A stretch of DNA of 64,000 nucleotides. It comes from Streptomyces sp. 1222.5 (GTDB taxonomy: Bacteria; Actinomycetota; Actinomycetes; Streptomycetales; Streptomycetaceae). Location of the stretch: contig NZ_FNSZ01000001.1 in the NCBI RefSeq assembly GCF_900105245.1, positions 7,376,001 through 7,440,000 of the forward strand. The letters are read 5' to 3'. Of the stretch, positions 50,826 through 58,491 are shown piece by piece. The notes under the pieces are model-generated. The model was not told the DNA's origin. It searched no databases and saw nothing but the letters and a program-made list of their open reading frames with translations. Each line of letters begins with the position of its first letter. Position 1 is the first letter of the stretch. Made by a program: the position numbers and the translations under genes.

Positions 50826-52319
50826 GTGGTGCTGAAGAGGGTGTTCGTGGCTCCGGACCCGGGGCGGGCGCGGTTGCGCTTCGCCGTGCGGGCCGTCCTC
50901 GGCATCGGACTGGCGGTGGTGGTCTGTCTCGCCTCCGGGCACTCCCTCGCCGGTGCCGTCACCGGCGGCCTCGCCGCGCTGCTCGCCCTGTTCACCGTGG
51001 CCGATCCGACCGTGCGCGGCCAGGCGGTCACCACCGCCCTGCTGCCCGCCGTCGGGGTGCCGGTGCTCGCCGCCGCGGCCGAGCTGCACAGCCTGCCCGT
51101 GGCCCGGGACCTCGCCTTCCTGGCCGTCGTCGGCGCCGGCGTCTACGCGCGCCGCTGGGGGCCGCGCGGGCACAGCCTCGGCGTGTTCGCCTTCATGACC
51201 TTCTTCGTCGCCCAGTTCCTGCACGCGACGCCGGAGCAGCTGCCCGAGCTGTACGCCGCCGTCCTGCTGTCGGTGCTCAGCGCCGCGGCCGTCCGCTTCG
51301 GCGCCTGGTGCTACGAGCGGCGGCTGCCCCCGTCCGCCGTACCCGCCCCGCCCGCCGGCACCGGGCTGGCCCGGGTCACCACACGGCAGGCGGTCCAGGC
51401 GACCGCGGGCGCGGGCTTCGCCCTGGTCGTGGGGCAGATGGTGTCCGGGCAGCGCTGGTACTGGGCCGTCGGCGCCACCTGGTGGATCTTCGTCAACACC
51501 GCCTCCCGCGGTGAGACACTGGTGCGGGGCTTCCGGCGGGTCCTCGGCACGGTGATCGGCATCTGCCTGGGCTTCCTGGTCGCCGTCCCCGTGCACGGGG
51601 CGCCCGTCCCGACGGCCGTGCTCGTCGCGGTCGCCGTCTTCGGCATCTTCTACACCGCCGCCGTCTCCTACACCTGGATGATGCTCTGGGTGACCCTGCT
51701 CGCCGAGATGCTGTACGGCCTCCTCGGCGTCCTCAGCCCCGGCCTGCTCGCCCTGCGCCTCACCGAGACCGGCGTGGGCGCGCTCGGCGCCGCGCTGGCC
51801 GTGCTGTTCGTCCTGCCGGTCACCACCCACGCCACCACCGACGTCTGGATCCAGCGCGCCCTGCGCTGTGTGCACGCCTGCACGGCCGAGGCCGCGGCCC
51901 GGCTCGCGGGGTCCGCCACGGCCGACCCCGCGTCGCGCGTGGCCGAACTGGAGCAGCTGCTCGGCCGGGTCCGGCTCTCCGTGGCCCCGCTGGTGCACCC
52001 GCTGCACCCGATGCCGGCCCGCAAGCGGCGCGCCCGCCGGGTCCTCGCGCTGCTCGACGACTGCGCCCGGGAGATCCGCGGCCTGGTGGCGGTCGCCGCC
52101 GATCCCGAGGCCTCCCACGACGCCCGCCTGGCCGCCGCCTGCTGGCGGGTGGAGGCGGCCGTCGAGGCCCTGACCGCCGGCGGCGCCCATCCGCACGGAC
52201 ACCCCGCCGAGCCGCCCGCCGAACCCGCCCTCGCCCATCTGCACGGCCTCGAACGCGCCCTCGCCGACCTGGCCGAGCCGCTGCGGACGCCGTCGGGCTC
52301 ACGGCTGGTCGGCGCCTGA
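50826..52319 (+). CDS. FUSC-family (aromatic acid exporter-like) membrane protein
   Basis: A 497-residue integral membrane protein with two blocks of about six helices (residues 20-170 and 200-340) and a helical cytoplasmic C-terminus. RGFRRVLGTVIGICLGF is characteristic of the FUSC/ArAE domain, linked to export of aromatic or organic acids. The GTG-GTG start has GGGGAGGG upstream. Divergent from the Lrp gene, a possible regulator. Confidence 0.87.
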   Translation: MVLKRVFVAPDPGRARLRFAVRAVLGIGLAVVVCLASGHSLAGAVTGGLAALLALFTVADPTVRGQAVTTALLPAVGVPVLAAAAELHSLPVARDLAFLAVVGAGVYARRWGPRGHSLGVFAFMTFFVAQFLHATPEQLPELYAAVLLSVLSAAAVRFGAWCYERRLPPSAVPAPPAGTGLARVTTRQAVQATAGAGFALVVGQMVSGQRWYWAVGATWWIFVNTASRGETLVRGFRRVLGTVIGICLGFLVAVPVHGAPVPTAVLVAVAVFGIFYTAAVSYTWMMLWVTLLAEMLYGLLGVLSPGLLALRLTETGVGALGAALAVLFVLPVTTHATTDVWIQRALRCVHACTAEAAARLAGSATADPASRVAELEQLLGRVRLSVAPLVHPLHPMPARKRRARRVLALLDDCAREIRGLVAVAADPEASHDARLAAACWRVEAAVEALTAGGAHPHGHPAEPPAEPALAHLHGLERALADLAEPLRTPSGSRLVGA

Positions 52320-52360
52320 ACACCGGGTCTCCGCAAAGAACCGCCCTGCCACTCCTCCTC

Positions 52361-52374
52361 TTGGTCTAGACCGT
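52361..52374. promoter_or_regulatory. DasR-like (dre) site upstream of the lactonase
   Basis: The perfect palindrome GGTCTAGACC (52363-52372), flanked as TTGGTCTAGACCGT, matches the core of the dre sites bound by DasR, the GlcNAc-responsive GntR repressor of streptomycetes (consensus ACTGGTCTAGACCACT, known). It lies 75 bp before the start of the lactonase gene. Confidence 0.55.
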
Positions 52375-52447
52375 CGGTGATCGACTGCTACCGTCGGCCT
52401 CAGGCCGGCTCAGCCCGGTCGACCGGCTCGACCGAGAGGGGACAGCG

Positions 52448-53497
52448 GTGGCACAGGACGGCAGAGCGGGCAGGCACCGGGCGTTCATCGGCTCGTTCAC
52501 GGCGGCGGGCGGACCGGGACTGGTGGCCGCGCACGTCGCGCCGGACGGCGGGGCGCTCACCCTCGTGGCCGCCGTGAAGGACGTACCCGATCCCGCCTAC
52601 CTGGCCATGGCGCCGGACGGAGCCATGCTCTACGCGGTCAGCGAGACGGCCGAGGGCGCCGTCACGGCCTTCCGCGTCCACGGCGACCGCCCGGAACCCG
52701 CCGGGCCGCCCGTCCCCGTGGACGGCAGCGGGCCCACCCACCTGAGCCTGCACGACGGGCACCTGCTGACCGCCAACTACGGCTCCGGCAGCGTCTCCGC
52801 CGTCCCCCTCCGGCCGGACGGCACCCTCGCCGCCAAGCCCTCCGGCGTCCTCCAGCACACCGGCTCCGGACCGCACGACCGGCGCCAGCGCGGACCTCAC
52901 GCCCACCATGTGCAGCCCGACCCGAGCGGTCGGTGGGCCGTCAGTGTCGATCTCGGCACGGACTCGGTGCGGGTCTGTGCACTCGACCACGGCGCCCCCG
53001 TGCTGCACCACGAGTACGCGCTGCGTCCCGGATCCGGCCCCCGCCACCTCGCCTTCCACCCGGACGGCGAGCACGCCTACGTGGTCAACGAACTCACCCC
53101 CACGGTCACGGTGTGCCGCTGGGACGCGGCCCGCGGCTCCCTCAAGCCGCTGACCGAGGTCCGGGTGCTGCCGGACTCCCCGGTCGGCGACGCCTACCCC
53201 TCGGGCATCGTCGTCTCGCCCGACGGCCGCTTCGTGTGGACGGCGACCCGCGGTGAGGACGTCCTGTCGGTCCTCGCCGTCGAGGGCGACGGGCTGCGGC
53301 TGACCGGCACGGTGCCCTGCGGCGGCCACTGGCCGCGCGCCCTCGCCGAGCACGGCGGGTTCCTGTACGCGGCCAACGAGCGCTCCGGCGACGTGAGCTG
53401 GTTCGCCCTGGACGAGGCGACGGGTCTGCCCCGGTACGACGGCTCGGTCCAGGTCGCCGCGGCCTCCTGCATCGTGTTCGGCCGCGTGCTCGGCTGA
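52448..53497 (+). CDS. Lactonase family protein (6-phosphogluconolactonase-like beta-propeller)
   Basis: A 349-residue seven-bladed beta-propeller of the YbhE/lactonase family. GAMLYAVSETAEGAVTAF, GPTHLSLHDGHLLTANYGSG, PHAHHVQPDPSGRW, GPRHLAFHPDGEHAYVVNEL and YPSGIVVSPDGRFVWTATR are the blade signatures; the HAHH residues fit the active-site cluster. It may hydrolyse a sugar lactone. A GTG start with GAGGGGACA upstream is used. A dre-like site in the promoter and a strong terminator downstream frame it as a single unit. Confidence 0.93.
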   Translation: MAQDGRAGRHRAFIGSFTAAGGPGLVAAHVAPDGGALTLVAAVKDVPDPAYLAMAPDGAMLYAVSETAEGAVTAFRVHGDRPEPAGPPVPVDGSGPTHLSLHDGHLLTANYGSGSVSAVPLRPDGTLAAKPSGVLQHTGSGPHDRRQRGPHAHHVQPDPSGRWAVSVDLGTDSVRVCALDHGAPVLHHEYALRPGSGPRHLAFHPDGEHAYVVNELTPTVTVCRWDAARGSLKPLTEVRVLPDSPVGDAYPSGIVVSPDGRFVWTATRGEDVLSVLAVEGDGLRLTGTVPCGGHWPRALAEHGGFLYAANERSGDVSWFALDEATGLPRYDGSVQVAAASCIVFGRVLG

Positions 53498-53521
53498 CCG
53501 GGCCCGGCCCCGGGAAGGCGG

Positions 53522-53552
53522 AGGGCCCGCTCCGATGATCGGAGCGGGCCCT
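53522..53552. terminator. Perfect hairpin terminator after the lactonase
   Basis: AGGGCCCGCTCCGA (53522-53535) pairs perfectly with TCGGAGCGGGCCCT (53539-53552) over a 3-nt loop, between convergent genes. Confidence 0.88.
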
Positions 53553-53576
53553 GTGTCGTACAGGTGCCGTGGTGGT

Positions 53577-54500
53577 TCAGCGGGCCGGCGTGCCCTGCGC
53601 CTGCTGCGGGGCGATGCCCAGCGCCGTCGTGTACTTGGCGAGCGCGAGCTTGCCGATGGCCGGGTACGCGCCGAGCGCCTCGGAGGTGGCGCAGCCCGCC
53701 TCCTCGGCGGCCGCGGCCAGCAGGCCGGCGTCGATCTCCGGGCCGATCAGGTAGGGCGCCAGGGCCAGCTGCTGAGAGCCGGAGGAACGCAGCTGCTCGG
53801 CGACGGAGGCGATGGAGCCCTCCTGGTCCAGGGCCGCCGCCATGACCGGCACGGCCAGGCGAGCGGCGAGCAGCATGCCGGTGATCCCGGCCGCCTGCAC
53901 GGCCTCCTCGCCGCCCACGGAGGCGAGGACGATGCCGTCCGCGGCCGTCGCCACGGTGAACAGCCGGGCGCGGTCGGCGCGGGCCAGGCTCGCCTCGGAC
54001 AGACGCACGTGCAGCGCCTCGGCGAGCAGCGGGTGCGGGCCGAGGACGTCGGTCAGCTCGGCGGCGACCCGGCTGTCCATCACGGACTGGCGGATGTGGC
54101 GCAGCAGGGCGCTGTCCGGACCGGCCAGCAGCGGGACGACGACGGCGACCGGGCCGTCGGGCTGCTTGACCTCGAGGCCCGCGGCGACGGCCTGCTCGTA
54201 GCGTGCGGCGCGCTCCTCGGCGGCGTGCGCCAGCACGGACCGCAGGGTGGGGAATTCACTGTCGTCCCCGTCCACGAAACCGATCCGGGCGTCCAGGCCG
54301 GGCAGCTCGGAGCGGGCGATGCTCACGACCTCCTCGGCGAGGCCGCGCGTGGCGGCGCTGGGCGCACCGGGCACCGCGAGGACGAGCGCGGGCGCGCCCT
54401 CGGGGGCCACCAGCGGTTCCGGACGGCGGTGCCGTCCGGGCTGGCGGGGTCGCGGCATTCGTACTGGCAGGCCGGACGCGGGTCCAGTGGGGGAGCTCAT
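53577..54500 (-). CDS. Sirohydrochlorin chelatase-like protein (CbiX family)
   Basis: A 307-residue class II chelatase with two CbiX-like halves. PALVLAVPGAPSAATRGLAEEV, VVVPLLAGPDSALLRHIR and VVPLLAGPD-type segments mirror CbiX/SirB. The typical catalytic histidines of CbiX (near HG at the start) are not obvious: the first strand reads AVPGAP, not AHGS. It may therefore be a non-canonical or inactive chelatase. No siroheme or cobalamin gene is adjacent. Confidence 0.75.
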   Translation of the reverse strand: MSSPTGPASGLPVRMPRPRQPGRHRRPEPLVAPEGAPALVLAVPGAPSAATRGLAEEVVSIARSELPGLDARIGFVDGDDSEFPTLRSVLAHAAEERAARYEQAVAAGLEVKQPDGPVAVVVPLLAGPDSALLRHIRQSVMDSRVAAELTDVLGPHPLLAEALHVRLSEASLARADRARLFTVATAADGIVLASVGGEEAVQAAGITGMLLAARLAVPVMAAALDQEGSIASVAEQLRSSGSQQLALAPYLIGPEIDAGLLAAAAEEAGCATSEALGAYPAIGKLALAKYTTALGIAPQQAQGTPAR

Positions 54501-54673
54501 GGCGCCGCATGTTACTGGCTCAACGGGCTCCCCTGTTCGGGGAGGGTGCAGGTGAGCGGTATCCGTCCGGTTTTGTCTGATGAGTTACGGGCCCTTGGTG
54601 CCTGTTCCGGGCATAGGTCGGGCTTATGTCGGGCAATTGGGTCGACGACGTGATCAGTCGCCCATGTGAGAAA

Positions 54674-55648
54674 TCAGTCGCGGACCAGGGAGGTCAGGTG
54701 CAGCATCGTCGGTTCGCCCGGCAGGGAGAGCCGGCCGGCGGCGAGGTCGGTCGCGATCCGTACCGCACCGTGCAGCGGGTCGCCGTTCGCGGGCACCTGC
54801 CGGGCGTGGGGCAGCCGGTCCGCCAGTTCCCGGCGCAGCGGGGCGAGGAGGGGTTCGCCCAGGTTGAACAGGCCACCGGTGAGCGCCACTTCGAGCGCTC
54901 CTTCGGCGGGGCAGACGGCCGCCGCGGACTCGGCCATGTGCCGGGCCGCCGCGCGCAGGATGCCCCCGGCGACCGGGTCGTGCGGGGCGCACGCCGCGAC
55001 CCGGGGTGCGAAGGACGCCAGCACGGCGGCCCGGTCGGAGCGCGGGTACAGCAGGCCGGGCAGCGAGGGCGCGGGGCCGAACTGCTCCTCCACGCAGGCC
55101 AGCAGCGGGGCGGAGCCGCCGTCCCGGCCGTCGTACGCGCGCAGCGCCGCCTCCAGTCCGGCCCGCCCGATCCAGGCGCCGCTGCCGCAGTCGCCCAGCA
55201 GATGCCCCCAGCCGTCGGCCCGCCGCCAGCGGGCCAGGTCGGTGCCGACCGCGATGAGTCCGGTGCCCGCGGCGAGCACCGCGCCCGGACGTGGCCCGAG
55301 CGCGCCGACGTACGCGGTGACCGCGTCGGCGGCGAGCGCCACGTGCCGCACGCCGAGTTCCTCGGCGAGTGCGCCGGGCAGTTCGGCGCGCAGGGCGTCG
55401 CCCAGGGAGGCGAACCCGGCGGCGCCGACGACCGCGGTGTCCAGCTCGCCGACCCCGGCCTCCGCGGCCAGGGCGCGCGCCAGGGGGACGAGCTGGTCCA
55501 GCAGATGGACGGGGTCGATGCCCCGTGCGCCCGTGCGGACCGGTTCGCGGATCGCCCGCGGGACGGACGGTGCCTGCCCGGGCACGCCGACGACGACCCG
55601 GAGGCCGGAACCGCCCGAGTCCACGGCGAGGAAGCCGGGGGCGGTCAC
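54674..55648 (-). CDS. BadF/BcrA-type ATPase, probable N-acetylglucosamine kinase
   Basis: A 324-residue ASKHA-fold kinase-like protein. The phosphate-binding motif FLAVDSGGSGLRVVVG, the GWGHLLGDCGSGAWIG segment and VALTGGLFNLGEPLL fit the BadF/BcrA family with GlcNAc kinase members. Substrate inferred from family, not proved. It starts within the last 4 bp of the uracil-DNA glycosylase gene (ATGA overlap). Confidence 0.87.
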   Translation of the reverse strand: MTAPGFLAVDSGGSGLRVVVGVPGQAPSVPRAIREPVRTGARGIDPVHLLDQLVPLARALAAEAGVGELDTAVVGAAGFASLGDALRAELPGALAEELGVRHVALAADAVTAYVGALGPRPGAVLAAGTGLIAVGTDLARWRRADGWGHLLGDCGSGAWIGRAGLEAALRAYDGRDGGSAPLLACVEEQFGPAPSLPGLLYPRSDRAAVLASFAPRVAACAPHDPVAGGILRAAARHMAESAAAVCPAEGALEVALTGGLFNLGEPLLAPLRRELADRLPHARQVPANGDPLHGAVRIATDLAAGRLSLPGEPTMLHLTSLVRD

Positions 55649-56322
55649 GGCAGACGCCAGTCCACCGGCTGTCCTCCCTGCTGGACCAGCAGGTCGTTGG
55701 CCCGGCTGAACGGGCGCGAGCCGAAGAAGCCGCGGTCGGCCGACATCGGGGAGGGGTGCGCGGACTCCACCGCGGGCAGTCTGCCGAGCAGCGGGCGCAG
55801 ATTGCGGGCGTCACGGCCCCACAGGATGGAGACGAGAGGCTTGCCGCGCGCCGCCAGCGCCCGGATCGCCTGCTCGGTGACCTCCTCCCAGCCCTTGCCC
55901 CGGTGCGCGGCGGGGCTGCGGGGCGCGGTGGTCAGCGCCCTGTTGAGCAGCAGCACGCCCTGCTGCGTCCAGGGGGTCAGGTCGCCGTTGGACGGCTGGG
56001 GCAGCCCCAGGTCGCCGTGCAGCTCCTGGAAGATGTTGATCAGGCTCGGCGGCAGCGGGCGTACCTCCGGCGCGACCGAGAACGACAGGCCCACCGCGTG
56101 CCCCGGCGTGGGATAGGGGTCCTGACCGACGATCAGGACCCGTACCTCGTCGAAGGGCTGCTGGAAGGCCCGCAGCACGTTCGGTCCGGCCGGGAGGTAG
56201 GTGCGTCCCGCGGCGATCTCCGTACGCAGGAAGTCGCCCATCGCGGCGATCTGTCCGGCAACGGGTTCCAGGGCCTGCGCCCAGCCCGGTTCGACGATTT
56301 CATGCAAGGGTCGTGGTGCCAC
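55645..56322 (-). CDS. ung: Uracil-DNA glycosylase, family 1
   Basis: A 225-residue DNA repair enzyme that removes uracil from DNA. Water-activating motif GQDPYPTPGHAVGLSFS, uracil-binding LLLNRALTT and the DNA-intercalation loop HPSPMSADRGFFGSRPFSRAN are intact. GTG 56322 with AGGGTGA upstream is chosen; another GTG at 56331 is possible. It overlaps the following kinase gene. Confidence 0.96.
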   Translation of the reverse strand: MAPRPLHEIVEPGWAQALEPVAGQIAAMGDFLRTEIAAGRTYLPAGPNVLRAFQQPFDEVRVLIVGQDPYPTPGHAVGLSFSVAPEVRPLPPSLINIFQELHGDLGLPQPSNGDLTPWTQQGVLLLNRALTTAPRSPAAHRGKGWEEVTEQAIRALAARGKPLVSILWGRDARNLRPLLGRLPAVESAHPSPMSADRGFFGSRPFSRANDLLVQQGGQPVDWRLP

Positions 56323-56406
56323 GGGCGTCACCCTACTGCCGTGCACCGGCCGACGATCAACCGATGGCCGGAGCACGACGGCGCGGCCCCGCGCCCGCCT
56401 GCCGGG

Positions 56407-57495
56407 TCAGCCGACCACCGCCGCCCGCACGCACAGCACGTCCGGCAGATGGGAGGCCAACTGCTGCCAGCTGTCACCGTCGTCGGCGGACGCGAACAAC
56501 TCGCCGTTGCGGTTGCCGAAGTACACACCCGCGGGGTCCGCGTCGTCGGTGCACAGGGCATCCCGCAGCACCGTGCCGTAGTGGTCCTCCTCCGGAAGTC
56601 CCTTGGACAGCGCTTGCCACGTCCCGCCCGCGTCCGTGGTGCGGAAGACCCGGCACCGGTGCTCGGCCGGCACCCGGTCCGCGTCGGCGTTGATCGGGAA
56701 CACGTACGCCGTACCGCCCCGGCTCGGATGGGCGGCCACCGCGAACCCGAACGTCGACGGCAGCCCCGCGCCGATGTCGGTCCAGTGGGCGCCCGCGTCG
56801 TCGCTGCGGTACACCCCCCAGTGGTTCTGCAGGTACAGCCGGTCCGGATCGGCCGCGTCCCTGGCGACCTTGTGCACGCACTGGCCGAACTCCGGGTCCG
56901 GGTCCGGCAGGAACACGGCGGCCACACCGGAGTTGGACGGTGCCCAGCTGGCCCCGCCGTCGCCGCTGCGGAAGACGCCGGCCGTCGAGACGGCCACGGT
57001 CACCGCACGCGGGTCGCGCGCGTCCGTGAGGACCGTGTGCAGGCCCTCGCCGCCGCCGCCCGGCACCCACCGGGAACGGGTCGGGTGCTCCCACAGCGGC
57101 CGGACCAGCTCGAAGCTCTCGCCGCGGTCCTCCGAGCGGTACAGCGCGGCCGGTTCCGTGCCCGCGTACACCACGCCGGGCTCGGCGGCGGCCGGATGCA
57201 GCTGCCAGACACGCTCCAGGGAGGCTCCGGTGTCCTTGGGGAACTTCACCGCGGGCTGCGCCGGTTCGGTCCAGGTGCGGCCCAGGTCGTCGGAGTGGAA
57301 CACCGACGGGCCCCAGTGCGCGCTGTCGCCGCCCGCCAGCAGGCGGGGCCGGGAGTCCCGGGTGTCGATCGCGACCGAGTACACCGCCTGCGCGTTGAAA
57401 TACGGGCTCTCGTCGAACTCCCAGGCGCCGCCGCCCCGCCGCCGCCCGATGAACAGGCCTTTGCGCGTGCCCACCGCCAGCAGTACCTCGGTCAT
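56407..57495 (-). CDS. BNR/sialidase-like beta-propeller protein
   Basis: A 362-residue soluble beta-propeller with repeated Asp-box/BNR motifs (SDDLGRTWTEP, SEDRGESFELV, SGDGGASWAPS, SDDAGAHWTDI, TTDAGGTWQAL, SADDGDSWQQL). No signal peptide and no sialidase catalytic arginine triad can be confirmed; annotated relatives are called exo-alpha-sialidase or photosystem assembly-like. GGAGGTGATC precedes the ATG. It lies 84 bp before ung on the same strand. Confidence 0.9.
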   Translation of the reverse strand: MTEVLLAVGTRKGLFIGRRRGGGAWEFDESPYFNAQAVYSVAIDTRDSRPRLLAGGDSAHWGPSVFHSDDLGRTWTEPAQPAVKFPKDTGASLERVWQLHPAAAEPGVVYAGTEPAALYRSEDRGESFELVRPLWEHPTRSRWVPGGGGEGLHTVLTDARDPRAVTVAVSTAGVFRSGDGGASWAPSNSGVAAVFLPDPDPEFGQCVHKVARDAADPDRLYLQNHWGVYRSDDAGAHWTDIGAGLPSTFGFAVAAHPSRGGTAYVFPINADADRVPAEHRCRVFRTTDAGGTWQALSKGLPEEDHYGTVLRDALCTDDADPAGVYFGNRNGELFASADDGDSWQQLASHLPDVLCVRAAVVG

Positions 57496-57766
57496 GCCGA
57501 TCACCTCCGGGACGCCATCGTCCAGGTAGCCGTCAGGTCCGTCAGATATCGGCCAGTGTGCACCCCGGCACTGACAGTCTCCCCCGAGCGGCCGTACGCG
57601 CAGGTCACAGCTGTGTCGCCGGCCGGCGGCGGGGATACGGGCAGCGCTTTCCCTGATGTGCCTGCGCGAAGGGCGTGTCTCGTGCGACCGTCGGGGTGAC
57701 GGCTCGTCGTGAGCATCGGGGCGGTCTTCCGCGTATGGGAGTGCGGTCCGGCCGGTCGGTGCGCTC

Positions 57767-58366
57767 GTGAGGAGGATGCCTTTGAAGGCGTTCCGTGGTC
57801 CGAAGGTGTGGCTGTGGCGCTGGCGGCGCAACCCGCTGAAACGCCGGGCCGACGTGGTCGAGGCCTGGGTGGTCCTCGGTGCCTGGTTGCTGACCCTGCT
57901 GCTCGGGGTGGCGGCGGGCCTGGCCGCGGCCCGTTCGGTGGAGCACGGACTCGCCCGGGAGCGCGCCGCCTGGCGTCCCGCGGTGGCCCACGTCGTGGAG
58001 CGGGTTCCCGGAACGTCCCCCGCGCACGGCCACGTCTCGTCCGGCGAGCGGATCTGGGCCGAGGTCCGCTGGTCGACGGCCGACGGGTCCACCCACACCG
58101 GCCAGGTCCGGGTGAAGCCCGGCAGCAGGGCGGGCACCCGGGTCACCGTCTGGACGGATCCCCGGGGGCATCTCGTCGGCCGGCCCACCACGGCCTCCGA
58201 GGCCGCCTTCCGGGCCGCCCTGATAGGCGTCCTGGTCGGCGTGAGCGCGGCCGCCGTGCCCTTCGTCGGCGGTCTGGCCCTGCGTGGCCGCCTGGAGCGC
58301 CGGCGGATCGAGGACTGGGACACGGAATGGGCCCGATTCGGGCCCCAGTGGGGCCGGATGGTCTGA
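57767..58366 (+). CDS. Rv1733c-type membrane protein
   Basis: A 199-residue protein with two membrane helices (about residues 35-55 and 147-170) separated by an extracytoplasmic domain. The leader WRWRRNPLKRRADVVEAW is the hallmark of the Rv1733c family. Start is uncertain: GTG 57767 is used, but GGAGG at 57771-57775 sits ideally for a TTG start at 57782. Role unknown. Confidence 0.85.
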   Translation: MRRMPLKAFRGPKVWLWRWRRNPLKRRADVVEAWVVLGAWLLTLLLGVAAGLAAARSVEHGLARERAAWRPAVAHVVERVPGTSPAHGHVSSGERIWAEVRWSTADGSTHTGQVRVKPGSRAGTRVTVWTDPRGHLVGRPTTASEAAFRAALIGVLVGVSAAAVPFVGGLALRGRLERRRIEDWDTEWARFGPQWGRMV

Positions 58367-58377
58367 CGCCCACCTGC

Positions 58378-58396
58378 GGCCCGGGGCAGCCGGGCC
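58378..58396. terminator. Short hairpin between convergent genes
   Basis: GGCCCGG/CCGGGCC arms and a 5-nt loop, between the Rv1733c-type and HEAT-repeat genes. Confidence 0.5.
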
Positions 58397-58491
58397 CATG
58401 GGGGACTTTCGTTCTCATCAGCCCGGACCCGCGACGTCCGGCACGGACGCCGCGGCCTGGTCCGGGCCCGACCCGGACGAAGTGCCATCCC

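Noticed and set aside
52363..52372. CTAG-containing palindrome as an integration or attachment site
   Set aside because: No integrase or mobile gene is near; the match to the DasR core explains it better.
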